13,003 nucleotides of DNA from NCBI GenBank assembly GCA_900553295.1, contig USCR01000059.1, forward strand, positions 1 through 13,003, read 5' to 3'. A model generated the notes under the pieces. It saw only the letters and a program-made list of their open reading frames with translations, was not told the origin of the DNA and ran no database searches. Both the position numbers and the translations under genes were made by a program. Source of the stretch: an uncultured Eubacteriales bacterium. Its GTDB lineage: Bacteria > Bacillota > Clostridia > Christensenellales > Aristaeellaceae. Positions within the stretch are counted from its first letter, which is position 1. Every line of letters begins with the position of its first letter. Positions 6,326 to 13,003 of the stretch are shown here, piece by piece.

Positions 6326-7654
6326 ATGAACATGGTGGGGATCATTACCAAAAAGAAGCTGGGGCAGGCCCTGACCCCGGAGGAAATCGCCTACTTCGTC
6401 CATGGGGCGGCGAACCGCTCCATTGCCGACTATCAGCTGGCGGCGCTGCTCATGGCCATCCGCCTCAACGGCATGACCCCGGAGGAGACCAAGGAGCTGA
6501 CCCTGGCCATGGCCCATTCCGGGGAGATCGCCGACCTTTCCCGTATTCCCGGGGTGAAGGTGGACAAGCACTCCACCGGCGGCGTGGGGGACACCACCAC
6601 GCTGATCCTGGCCCCGCTGGTGGCGGCCTGCGGCGTGCCCGTGGCCAAGATGAGCGGCCGTGGGCTGGGGCACACCGGCGGCACCCTGGACAAGCTGGAA
6701 TCCATTCCCGGGCTGACGGTGGACCTGAGCGAGGAGGACTTCATCGCCCAAGTGCAGCGCATCGGCCTGGCGGTGATCGGGCAGACCAAGGCCCTGGCCC
6801 CTGCCGACGGCACCCTGTACGCCCTGCGGGACGTGACCTCCACCGTGGACAGCCTGCCGCTGATTGCCAGCTCCATCATGAGCAAAAAGCTGGCCAGCGG
6901 CGCGGACGCCATCGTCCTGGACGTCAAGACGGGCAGCGGCGCCATCATGCAGGACCTGGAGGGCAGCATTGCCCTGGGCAAGGCCATGGTGGAGATCGGC
7001 GCCCTGGCGGGCAAGCCCGTCACCGCCCTGGTCACGGGCATGGCGCAGCCCCTGGGCACCCATGTGGGCAACGCCCTGGAGGTCAAGGACGCCATCGACG
7101 TATTGCAGGGCCGCACCCAGGGGGACCTGAAGGAGGTTTCCCTGCTGCTGGGCAGCCAGATGCTGGTATGCGCCGGACGCGTGAAAACGCCCGAGGAAGG
7201 CCGCGCGCTGCTGGAGCAGGCCATTGCCAACGGCGCGGGACTGCGCAAATTCCAGGAGATGATCGCGGCCCAGGGCGGCGATCCGCGAGTATGCGAGGAC
7301 CTGTCCCTGCTGCCCCAGGCGGCGGTGAAGCGCGCGGTGCGCTGCGGCCGGGCGGGATACGTTGCCGCCATGGACACCCAGGCCCTGGGCCTGGCTGCCC
7401 AGGCCATGGGCGCGGGCCGCATGCGCAAGGAGGACAAGCTGGATTACAGCGTGGGTTTTGTGCTGCCGGTACGCATTGGCGACCGGGTGGAGGAGGACAC
7501 GGAGCTGTGCGCCCTCTACGCCCGCAACGGCGCCGAAGCGCAGCAGGCGGAGGCGGCCATCCGCGCCGCGATCACCATCCAGGGCTCCCCCGTTCCGCCC
7601 GCGCCACTGTGCTATGCCATCATTACCCAGGAGGGCGTACAGCGCCTGGCCTGA
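6326..7654 (+). CDS. pdp: Pyrimidine-nucleoside phosphorylase (thymidine/uridine phosphorylase)
   Basis: This 442-residue cytosolic enzyme splits thymidine, deoxyuridine or uridine with phosphate, releasing the base and (deoxy)ribose-1-phosphate for salvage or energy. The glycosyltransferase family 3 helical domain comes first (about residues 1-65), then the phosphate site KHSTGGVGDT (81-90) and the family signature KMSGRGLGHTGGT (108-120). Substrate residues Arg168, Ser183 and Lys187 lie in YALRDVTSTVDS and ASSIMSKK. A C-terminal domain includes GAGR and KED motifs. It resembles B. subtilis Pdp from its first residues (MNMVGII), which fixes the start at 6326; AAGGAG is 11 bases upstream. At 442 residues it is slightly longer than Pdp (about 434). 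It probably shares a transcript with rhaM. Preference for thymidine or uridine is not decided here. No terminator is clear after it; the next gene has its own promoter. Confidence 0.95.
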   Translation: MNMVGIITKKKLGQALTPEEIAYFVHGAANRSIADYQLAALLMAIRLNGMTPEETKELTLAMAHSGEIADLSRIPGVKVDKHSTGGVGDTTTLILAPLVAACGVPVAKMSGRGLGHTGGTLDKLESIPGLTVDLSEEDFIAQVQRIGLAVIGQTKALAPADGTLYALRDVTSTVDSLPLIASSIMSKKLASGADAIVLDVKTGSGAIMQDLEGSIALGKAMVEIGALAGKPVTALVTGMAQPLGTHVGNALEVKDAIDVLQGRTQGDLKEVSLLLGSQMLVCAGRVKTPEEGRALLEQAIANGAGLRKFQEMIAAQGGDPRVCEDLSLLPQAAVKRAVRCGRAGYVAAMDTQALGLAAQAMGAGRMRKEDKLDYSVGFVLPVRIGDRVEEDTELCALYARNGAEAQQAEAAIRAAITIQGSPVPPAPLCYAIITQEGVQRLA

Positions 7655-7696
7655 TTTCCTGGCAAAACAAGTCATCGCCGCCGGCGGGCCCGTTTC

Positions 7697-7725
7697 TTGA
7701 CAGCCCTTCGGGGGCATGGTATCAT
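7697..7725 (+). promoter_or_regulatory. Sigma-A-type promoter for the surface-sugar operon
   Basis: A consensus -35 box TTGACA (7697-7702) is separated by 17 bases from TATCAT (7720-7725), with TGG just before the -10 giving an extended -10 element. Transcription would start near 7732, about 38 bases before the ATG at 7770. It lies in the gap between pdp and the sugar transferase and is one of the best promoters in the window. Confidence 0.85.
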
Positions 7726-7769
7726 GATGGCATGTTCCACAAAGCAAAGGGGAAGGAAGTCTGTCCGGG

Positions 7770-9194
7770 ATGAAGTCCTTGCACCAGCGGCTGATCCGGC
7801 ACCGTTCGGCGCTGCTGCTCAGTTTTTTCCGCCTGATTACCTATGGCTGCCTGTTCTGCCTGTTTTTCGGGCTGATGTCCATACACAACTGGTACCTGTT
7901 GAATCCTTCCCGTACGCTGGCCACCACGCTGCTGACCTTTGTGAGCATGGCGGTGGTGATGAATGCCGTTTACGGCGGCTATGCCGTGGGCAAAAAAAAG
8001 AGTAAACCCGTCATTTCCTCCATGTCCCTGGCGATTATTGCCACGGACGTGATTACCTATCTGCAATTGCAGATCATGAACGTCAACGAAAACAACAACG
8101 ACCATCTGGTGCTTTTTGGCGAGGACTTCCCGCTGCTGCTGCTGTGCATGCTGTTGCAGGTGCTGGTGATTACCTTTTGGGTGCGCCTGGGCAACAACAT
8201 GTATTTTCGCATCAATCCCCCCCAGCGGTGCCTGCTGGTATTGGGCCGCCGGGAGGAGGAACCCCTGCTTTTGCGCAAGCTGGGCGTATACCGCCTGCAG
8301 TGGCAGGTAACGGACACCGCCCTGGTGGGCGAGGCGGGGCTGGAGGAGCGCATTGCCCAGGTGGACACGGTGATCCTGGGTGATGTGCCGGAGGAGAAGC
8401 GCTCGGGGCTGCTGCGCAGCTGCTATGCCCAGCGCAAAAACGTGCTGTGCCGGGCCGCCCTGGAGGACATCATGGTCAGCAACGGCAAGCAGCTGATCGT
8501 GGACGACGCGCCCTTTCTGGAGATCACCGCGGCGCACATGACGCTGAACCAGCGGATTATCAAGCGGCTGATGGACCTGTGCATCTCGGGGCTTGCCCTG
8601 GTGGTGCTCAGCCCGCTGATGCTCTTGATTGCCCTGTGCATCCGCCTGGAGGACGGCGGCCCGGCGATTTTCCGCCAGCGGCGGGTCACCATCCGGGGGC
8701 GGGTGTTTACCATTTACAAGTTCCGCACCATGCGCCAGGACGCCTGCGCCCAGGCCACCCAGCACTCCGCCGCCAAGGGCGACCCGCGGATTACCCGGGT
8801 GGGCCGGTGGCTGCGCCGCTTCCGCCTGGACGAGCTGCCCCAGCTGGCCAACATTTTCCGTGGGGACATGACCCTGGTGGGCCCCCGGCCGGAAATGCTG
8901 GAAAATGTGGAAAAATACAAGTTACAGCTCCCGGACTTTGTTTACCGGGAAAAGATGAAGGCCGGCCTCACCGGCTATGCCCAGATTGAGGGCAAGTACA
9001 ACACCACCCCCGAGGATAAGCTCATGCTGGACCTGATGTACATCGAGAGCTTTTCCATCTGGCTGGACATCAAGCTGCTGTTCCGCACGCTGACGGTGTT
9101 TTTCCGCGCCGACAGCACCGAGGGCTTTGATGAGGAGACCCCCGCCGCCCGGGAGGAGCAGCCCCCGCACACGCAAGACCCCCTCGCCATGTAA
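7770..9194 (+). CDS. Membrane sugar transferase (polyprenyl-phosphate phosphoglycosyl transferase, WbaP/PglC type)
   Basis: A 474-residue membrane enzyme expected to transfer a sugar-1-phosphate from a UDP-sugar to undecaprenyl phosphate, the first committed step of an exopolysaccharide, capsule or other lipid-linked glycan. Hydrophobic segments lie at about 14-38, 48-70, 82-102 and 119-140. A soluble middle part follows (150-255), then the catalytic domain (bacterial sugar transferase) with a hydrophobic anchor at 270-292. Visible motifs are YKFRTMR (316-322), the Asp-Glu pair in RLDELPQL (Asp354-Glu355), GPRPEM (371-376) and GLTGYAQIEGKYNTT (399-413). The acidic tail after 450 looks disordered. 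GGAAGGAAG lies about ten bases before ATG. It heads an operon with a nucleotidyltransferase and galE. The first 70 codons are less GC-rich than neighbouring genes and a rare TTA codon occurs at 8922. The sugar transferred is not predictable; Glc, Gal or GalNAc would suit the context. Confidence 0.9.
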   Translation: MKSLHQRLIRHRSALLLSFFRLITYGCLFCLFFGLMSIHNWYLLNPSRTLATTLLTFVSMAVVMNAVYGGYAVGKKKSKPVISSMSLAIIATDVITYLQLQIMNVNENNNDHLVLFGEDFPLLLLCMLLQVLVITFWVRLGNNMYFRINPPQRCLLVLGRREEEPLLLRKLGVYRLQWQVTDTALVGEAGLEERIAQVDTVILGDVPEEKRSGLLRSCYAQRKNVLCRAALEDIMVSNGKQLIVDDAPFLEITAAHMTLNQRIIKRLMDLCISGLALVVLSPLMLLIALCIRLEDGGPAIFRQRRVTIRGRVFTIYKFRTMRQDACAQATQHSAAKGDPRITRVGRWLRRFRLDELPQLANIFRGDMTLVGPRPEMLENVEKYKLQLPDFVYREKMKAGLTGYAQIEGKYNTTPEDKLMLDLMYIESFSIWLDIKLLFRTLTVFFRADSTEGFDEETPAAREEQPPHTQDPLAM

Positions 9195-9203
9195 ATAAAT
9201 CCG

Positions 9204-9221
9204 GCACGTGGCCTCACGTGC
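9204..9221 (+). promoter_or_regulatory. Intercistronic hairpin before the nucleotidyltransferase ribosome binding site
   Basis: A perfect 7-bp inverted repeat, GCACGTG-GCCT-CACGTGC, lies ten bases after the transferase stop codon and two bases before AAGGAGG. There is no U-run, so it is not a terminator. It could stabilise the downstream mRNA or influence access to the ribosome binding site; its function is inferred from position only. Confidence 0.45.
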
Positions 9222-9243
9222 AAAAGGAGGAGTGATTCCCACG

Positions 9244-10155
9244 ATGAAGAAAACGCTGCTGATTATGGCCGCCGGTCTGGGTTCCCGCTACGGCGGGGGC
9301 GGCACCAAGCAGGTGGATCACATGGGCCCCAACGGAGAGATCCTGATGGAGTACTCCATTTACGATGCCATGGCCGCGGGCTTTGACAAGGTGGTATTCG
9401 TCATCAAGCGGAGCATGGAGGCGGCCTTCCGCGCCCAGGTGGGGGACAAAATCGCCCGCAAGGTGGAAGTGCACTACGCCTTCCAGGAATACGACAGCCT
9501 GCCCGGCGGCTTCACGCCCCCCGCGGGCCGGGTGAAGCCCTACGGCACCGTGCACGCGGTGCTCTGCGCCCGGGAGATGATTCACGAGCCCTTCGCGGTG
9601 ATAAACGCCGACGACTACTACGGCAAGGACGCCTTCCAGGTGATGGCCGCTTCCCTGGAGCGCATGGCCGGTGAAGAGCGCAGCGCCTCCATGGTGGCGT
9701 ACTACCTGCGCAATACCGTTTCCGAAAACGGGGACGTGACCCGGGGCGTGTGTGAAAAGGACGGCAGCAACCTCCTGACAAAGGTCACGGAAACCTACGG
9801 CATCAAGCCCTGCGCGGACGGGACCATCCGCAGCTTTGCGGAAGATCCCGCGGGGGTGATTCTGCCGTCGGACGCCCTGGTATCCATGAACTTCTGGGGG
9901 TTCACGCCCTGGCTGTTTGCCCAGGGGGAGGAAGCCCTGGCGGCGTTCCTGCGCGCTCCCGGGGACGAGATGAAAAAGGAATATCCCCTGCCGCTGCTGG
10001 TGGACACCCTGATGCATGAAAAGGGCCTGCGGGTGGAGGTGCTCTCCACCGCCGCGGTCTGGTTCGGGGTAACCAATCCCCAGGACAAGGCGCAGGTCAT
10101 GGCCGAGCTGCGCAAGCTGCACGACGCGGGCGCCTATCCCCCGGCCCTGGACTGA
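9244..10155 (+). CDS. Sugar-phosphate nucleotidyltransferase (NTP-transferase family)
   Basis: A 303-residue cytosolic enzyme of the GT-A-like nucleotidyltransferase fold, expected to join a sugar-1-phosphate to an NTP. The N-terminal signature AAGLGSRYGG (9-18) followed by TKQ (21-23) is the nucleotide-binding loop, with one or two more glycines than I expect in close relatives (GGxKQ). PNGEILMEYSIYD (29-41), KPYGTVHAVL (98-107) and NADDYYG (121-127, metal-binding Asp) are typical of a family common in Clostridia and Bacteroidota, usually annotated only as nucleotidyltransferase; the substrate is unsettled. ATG 9244 is preferred over upstream GTG codons (9208, 9232), because AAGGAGG at 9224-9230 precedes it and the protein then begins MKKTLLIMAAG. 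The 13-base spacing is long. A 7-bp hairpin stands just before this site. Between the transferase and galE, it plausibly makes the UDP-sugar they use. Confidence 0.85.
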   Translation: MKKTLLIMAAGLGSRYGGGGTKQVDHMGPNGEILMEYSIYDAMAAGFDKVVFVIKRSMEAAFRAQVGDKIARKVEVHYAFQEYDSLPGGFTPPAGRVKPYGTVHAVLCAREMIHEPFAVINADDYYGKDAFQVMAASLERMAGEERSASMVAYYLRNTVSENGDVTRGVCEKDGSNLLTKVTETYGIKPCADGTIRSFAEDPAGVILPSDALVSMNFWGFTPWLFAQGEEALAAFLRAPGDEMKKEYPLPLLVDTLMHEKGLRVEVLSTAAVWFGVTNPQDKAQVMAELRKLHDAGAYPPALD

Positions 10156-10235
10156 GCGGGCGGCCGCCCACCATTCATTTGTTTCCTCAGGCCCTGCCCA
10201 AAGGACAGGGGTAATCATAGAAGGAGGCATGCCCC

Positions 10236-11252
10236 ATGAACATTCTTTTGACCGGCGGCGCCGGATTCATTGGCACCCATACCTGCGTGGAGCTGGTAGC
10301 GGCGGGCCACGATGTGATCGTGGTGGACAACTACGTGAACAGCCAGCCCGAAGCCCTGCGCCGGGTGGAGGAACTGTGTGGGCGGAAAATCCCGGCCTAT
10401 ACCGCGGACTGCCGCGACAAGGCCGCCATGACCCGCATCTTTGACGAAAACAAGATTGATGCCGTGATCCACTTCGCCGGGCTCAAGGCCGTGGGCGAAA
10501 GCGTGACCAAGCCCCTGGAATACTACCGCAACAACCTGGACTCCACCCTCACCCTGTGCGAGGTGATGCGGGACCACGGCTGCAAGCGGCTGGTGTTCAG
10601 CTCCTCGGCCACGGTATACGGCGTGCCCGACGAGGTACCGCTGCGGGAGGACATGTTCTGCAAGGGCTGCACCAACCCCTACGGCTGGACCAAGTACATG
10701 ATTGAGAAGATTCTCCAGGGTGTGGTAACGGCGGACCCCACCTGGTCCGTGGTGCTGCTGCGCTACTTCAACCCCATTGGCGCCCACGAGAGCGGTCGTA
10801 TCGGTGAGAACCCCAACGGCATCCCCAACAACCTGATGCCCTACATCACCAAGGTGGCCGCGGGGCAGCTCAAGCGCCTGAGCGTTTACGGGGACGATTA
10901 CAACACCCCCGACGGCACCGGCGTGCGGGACTACATCCATGTGGTGGACCTGGCCAAGGGGCATGTGGCCGCCTGCGCCTTTGCCGCGGAGCACACGGGC
11001 TGCGAGATCATCAACCTGGGCACCGGCGTGGGCTACAGCGTGCTGGACATTGTCCACACCTTCTCCCGGGTGAACCATGTGGACGTGCCCTACGTGATTG
11101 CTCCCCGCCGGGCCGGGGACATCGATGCCTGCTATGCCGACCCCTCCAAGGCCAAGCGTCTGCTGCACTGGCAGGCAGAAAAGTCCCTCGAGGATATGTG
11201 CCGGGACAGCTGGCGCTGGCAGACTCAGAACCCCAACGGTTATCAGGACTAA
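10236..11252 (+). CDS. galE: UDP-glucose 4-epimerase, probably also active on UDP-GlcNAc
   Basis: This 338-residue cytosolic short-chain dehydrogenase interconverts UDP-glucose and UDP-galactose using bound NAD. It has the same length as E. coli GalE and the same catalytic numbering: the NAD loop TGGAGFIG (6-13), Ser124 in FSSSATVYG, Tyr149 and Lys153 in YGWTK. NPIGAHESG and the C-terminal RRAGDI segment are conserved. The residue aligned with E. coli Tyr299 is Cys299 (DACYADPSKA), as in human GALE (Cys307), a change known to allow the N-acetyl group of UDP-GlcNAc/GalNAc. AAGGAGG at 10221-10227 is eight bases before ATG. The 80-base gap upstream holds a GC palindrome (10158-10169) and a small hairpin (10192-10210). 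It is the last gene of the operon, followed by a terminator, and probably supplies Gal and perhaps GalNAc donors for the glycan begun by the transferase. Confidence 0.96.
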   Translation: MNILLTGGAGFIGTHTCVELVAAGHDVIVVDNYVNSQPEALRRVEELCGRKIPAYTADCRDKAAMTRIFDENKIDAVIHFAGLKAVGESVTKPLEYYRNNLDSTLTLCEVMRDHGCKRLVFSSSATVYGVPDEVPLREDMFCKGCTNPYGWTKYMIEKILQGVVTADPTWSVVLLRYFNPIGAHESGRIGENPNGIPNNLMPYITKVAAGQLKRLSVYGDDYNTPDGTGVRDYIHVVDLAKGHVAACAFAAEHTGCEIINLGTGVGYSVLDIVHTFSRVNHVDVPYVIAPRRAGDIDACYADPSKAKRLLHWQAEKSLEDMCRDSWRWQTQNPNGYQD

Positions 11253-11260
11253 ACACCGCT

Positions 11261-11293
11261 CCCCGAAGGGCGCATGCCTTTCGGGGCATTTTT
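11261..11293 (+). terminator. Intrinsic terminator after galE
   Basis: Arms CCCCGAA (11261-11267) and TTCGGGG (11280-11286) pair perfectly and continue with two G-C pairs around a one-base bulge. A CATTTTTT tract follows. It begins eight bases after the galE stop codon and closes the three-gene surface-sugar unit. Confidence 0.85.
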
Positions 11294-11338
11294 TGCCCTC
11301 CGCACCGTTTGCAGCAGGATTTGACAGGCCGCGGCAAT

Positions 11339-11366
11339 TTTCTTTTTCATCAAAACATGCTATAAT
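11339..11366 (+). promoter_or_regulatory. Extended -10 promoter of the lipoprotein gene
   Basis: TATAAT at 11361-11366 is preceded by TGC (11358-11360), giving a consensus extended -10. The -35 region at the right distance is only T-rich (about 11339-11344), which such promoters tolerate. A perfect TTGACA lies at 11321-11326, but 34 bases from TATAAT it cannot be its partner; it could pair with a weak TTTCAT at 11345-11350. Transcription would start near 11373, leaving a short leader before ATG 11402. Confidence 0.75.
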
Positions 11367-11401
11367 CAGTTATGATTACGCCATATGAAGGAGGCTTCTT
11401 C

Positions 11402-12769
11402 ATGAATCATCTACGGCGCGCGCTGGCGCTGCTGCTGATCCTGGCCCTATGCTTGCCCCTGGGGGCTTGCGCGGAGGAGGACGTCCACGGGCTGCGCATG
11501 AACCTCAGCTTTCAGATGGACCCCTCCGCCTATCCCGCCGAGGAGCAGGAGCTGCTCCAGGGCATTGGCGACATGATGAACCTGCTGGGGGTGCAGGCCG
11601 ACCTGGCCTGGGAGGGAAATCTGCTTTCCCAGGACACCAGCTTTGACTCCAATGTTTCCCTTTCCCTGGGCGAGCAGGCCGACCTGGTGCGTTTCCACCT
11701 GTACGGCACGCCCAGCCACATCGTGGTGGGCAGCAATCTGCTGGGGAACCAGCAGGTAATGCTGAACATGCTGGCCTGGCTGGAATTCTCCATGAAGACG
11801 TATTTCTACCTGGGCATGCCCCTGCAAAATGTGGCCCTGTGCACCAGCACCTATGCCCACACCAGCGCCTTTGAGGCCCTGGCGGCGGTATGGAATCCCG
11901 TGATGAACGCCACCCAGGGCACGCGGACCATCTCCCGGGAGAGCATTCTGGACATGCTGCCCCAGCTGGCGGATACCGCCCAGTACGACCGTGCCTTTAC
12001 CTATTGGCTCCAGGCGCTGCTGCTGGACGCGGGCTATGACAGCATGGTGCTGGACGCCCTGTATTCCGCCGCAGACTGGGCGGACGGGTTCCTGGCCGAG
12101 GATGGCATCCAGGTAACGGTGACGGACCAGGAAGAAACCTGGACCACCGGTGATTTAACCCTGTTCCACCGGGACGGTGACGGCTGGACCCTGGCTCTGC
12201 CCGCCACCGGGGAGGGCTACACGGCTCACGCCACCATGACGCAGGGGGAGGACAGCCGCATGCTGCGTCTCTGCTTTGGCCTGGAGGAGGAGGCGGACGT
12301 GCTGGACCTGACCCTGAGCGCTACGGGTCTGCCCACCGGCGAGGACGGCACCGGCAGGACGGAGATGGCGCTGGACCGCACTGGCTCCATGCTTGGGGAA
12401 CAGCACCTGCGCTGGGGCGTGGATTGGACCCGCACCACCCAGGCGGACGGTTTGGGCGCATGGGAGATCCGTGCCGCGCAAACCAACGCGGACACCGGCG
12501 CGGAAATGCTGGTGATCTCCGGGACGCTCACCGAATGTGTGCCGGAGGTTGCCCTGGGCTGGGACACACAGGAGCTTATTGATGCAGGGCTCAACATCTT
12601 TTCTGTGTATGAGGACACCCTGGCGGAGTTCGTCCGCAATGTTCAGGAGCCCTTCCTTACCGCTATGCTGCCGGTGCTGGTGGAGTTGCCAGCGTCGAGT
12701 TATCAGAGCATTTTCCAGCTGCTGGAGCAGTATGGGGTAATGGATGTGCTCACGGCGGGGTTGGAGTAA
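11402..12769 (+). CDS. Predicted lipoprotein of unknown function
   Basis: A 455-residue protein I cannot assign to a family. The N-terminus has MNHLRR, a Leu/Ala core and the lipobox LGAC (residues 20-23), so Cys23 is probably lipidated and the protein anchored on the outer face of the membrane; cleavage after ACA is the alternative. Residues 30-110 alternate like beta strands, 110-240 are largely helical, 240-385 again read as beta strands (VTVTDQEETWTTGDLTLF), and 390-455 are helical. This pattern recalls large beta-sheet carrier lipoproteins, but I see no diagnostic motif. AAGGAGG at 11388-11394 is seven bases before ATG 11402; the in-frame ATG at 11372 coincides with the expected transcription start and is rejected. 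It has its own promoter and terminator. It uses TTA and CTA leucine codons that most neighbours lack. It shows no obvious similarity to the exported protein at 1931. Confidence 0.8.
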   Translation: MNHLRRALALLLILALCLPLGACAEEDVHGLRMNLSFQMDPSAYPAEEQELLQGIGDMMNLLGVQADLAWEGNLLSQDTSFDSNVSLSLGEQADLVRFHLYGTPSHIVVGSNLLGNQQVMLNMLAWLEFSMKTYFYLGMPLQNVALCTSTYAHTSAFEALAAVWNPVMNATQGTRTISRESILDMLPQLADTAQYDRAFTYWLQALLLDAGYDSMVLDALYSAADWADGFLAEDGIQVTVTDQEETWTTGDLTLFHRDGDGWTLALPATGEGYTAHATMTQGEDSRMLRLCFGLEEEADVLDLTLSATGLPTGEDGTGRTEMALDRTGSMLGEQHLRWGVDWTRTTQADGLGAWEIRAAQTNADTGAEMLVISGTLTECVPEVALGWDTQELIDAGLNIFSVYEDTLAEFVRNVQEPFLTAMLPVLVELPASSYQSIFQLLEQYGVMDVLTAGLE

Positions 12770-12781
12770 GGTTCTACAAAG

Positions 12782-12823
12782 AAGGCATGCATGGCCGTCT
12801 ACGGCGGCTATGCATGCCTTTTT
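12782..12823 (+). terminator. Strong intrinsic terminator after the lipoprotein gene
   Basis: A 16-pair stem (arms 12782-12797 and 12805-12820, one G-U pair, seven-base loop TCTACGG) ends in TTTTT. It starts 12 bases after the lipoprotein stop codon. The arms carry the palindrome GGCATGCATG. Confidence 0.92.
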
Positions 12824-13003
12824 CAATTCAATGGATCGGGAAGCCCCCCTGGTCGCCTCCGCAGAGGCGAAACCCTCCGCAAAGCAGAAAAAGCGAGGAA
12901 GGCTTTTCCCTTGCCCTCCACAAGAAATCTATTTATTTGTTCCGTCTCCGCCCCAATAGGTAGGGAGGCCCCGAAGGGGTCCAGGGGGCGATCGGAAAGC
13001 CCC
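12824..13003. repeat. Non-coding right end with a short direct repeat and small hairpins
   Basis: No gene is supported in these 180 bases. GATCGGGAAGCCCC (12834-12847) recurs as GATCGGAAAGCCCC (12990-13003), 13 of 14 bases identical, the second copy touching the window end. Between them lie a perfect 7-bp hairpin TCGCCTC-CGCA-GAGGCGA (12853-12870), CCCC-GAA-GGGG (12969-12979), and CCCCCTGG at 12845-12852 facing CCAGGGGG at 12981-12988. This arrangement resembles the mosaic palindromic intergenic repeats of gut Clostridia, but with only one partial element visible the identity is uncertain. Confidence 0.4.

Noticed and set aside
7674..7690. GC palindrome after pdp as a terminator
   Set aside because: CCGCCGGCGG has no loop and is followed only by GCCCGTTTCTT, a poor U-run that overlaps the promoter region of the next gene.
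6056..7747. A 563-codon minus-strand frame across pdp
   Set aside because: It is the antisense shadow of pdp in the same codon register, with the same His/Gly/Gln-rich composition and no ribosome binding site of note.
6319..7773. A 484-codon plus-strand frame overlapping all of pdp
   Set aside because: The translation is Gly/Arg/Pro/His-rich, typical of a +1/+2 shadow of GC-rich coding DNA. Pdp in the other frame carries all family motifs.
11321..11366. TTGACA at 11321 as the -35 partner of TATAAT at 11361
   Set aside because: The spacer is 34 bases, about twice the workable length. The TATAAT is better explained as an extended -10 promoter.
11372..11401. Upstream in-frame ATG at 11372 as the lipoprotein start
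   Set aside because: It coincides with the predicted transcription start and has no ribosome binding site. ATG 11402 has AAGGAGG seven bases upstream and gives a normal signal sequence.
12744..12959. A 71-codon plus-strand frame over the end of the lipoprotein gene and the region after it
   Set aside because: It runs through the strong terminator hairpin, lacks a ribosome binding site and has no recognisable protein features.

Overview
The window is a GC-rich bacterial segment, tightly packed with genes nearly all on the plus strand. Strong AAGGAGG-type ribosome binding sites, a B. subtilis-like pyrimidine-nucleoside phosphorylase, an M42 aminopeptidase and a PgcA-type phosphosugar mutase suggest a high-GC anaerobic member of the Clostridia (Bacillota). 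That placement is inferred from protein families and gene style; there is no rRNA or other marker gene here. No phage, transposase, CRISPR, toxin or tRNA gene is visible.

Layout. 1-106: a -10-like box and leader. 107-1825: phosphoglucomutase/phosphomannomutase, closed by an intrinsic terminator. 1931-3352: an exported protein of unknown function with a C-terminal beta-rich domain. 3419-4447: M42 metallo-aminopeptidase. 4503-5723: a beta-lactamase-fold serine hydrolase with altered catalytic motifs. 5557-5847 (minus): a small protein whose 3' half lies inside the hydrolase gene. 5959-6276: L-rhamnose mutarotase. 6326-7654: pyrimidine-nucleoside phosphorylase. 7770-11252: a three-gene surface-sugar unit (membrane phosphoglycosyl transferase, sugar-phosphate nucleotidyltransferase, GalE), with a clear promoter at 7697-7725 and a terminator at 11261-11293. 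11402-12769: a predicted lipoprotein as its own unit with an extended -10 promoter and a strong terminator. 12824-13003: non-coding, with a short near-identical direct repeat reaching the window edge.

How the genes may work together. The mutase makes sugar-1-phosphates, the nucleotidyltransferase could activate them, GalE interconverts UDP-hexoses (and probably UDP-HexNAc, from its Cys299), and the transferase loads the first sugar phosphate on a lipid carrier. This is a coherent route to a surface glycan, but no polymerase, flippase or further glycosyltransferase is present in the window. The phosphorylase, peptidase and mutarotase fit nutrient salvage. I see no convincing novel multi-gene system. 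The most unusual spots are the fused 3' ends of the hydrolase and the small minus-strand gene, a terminator facing the minus strand, and the unassigned exported proteins.
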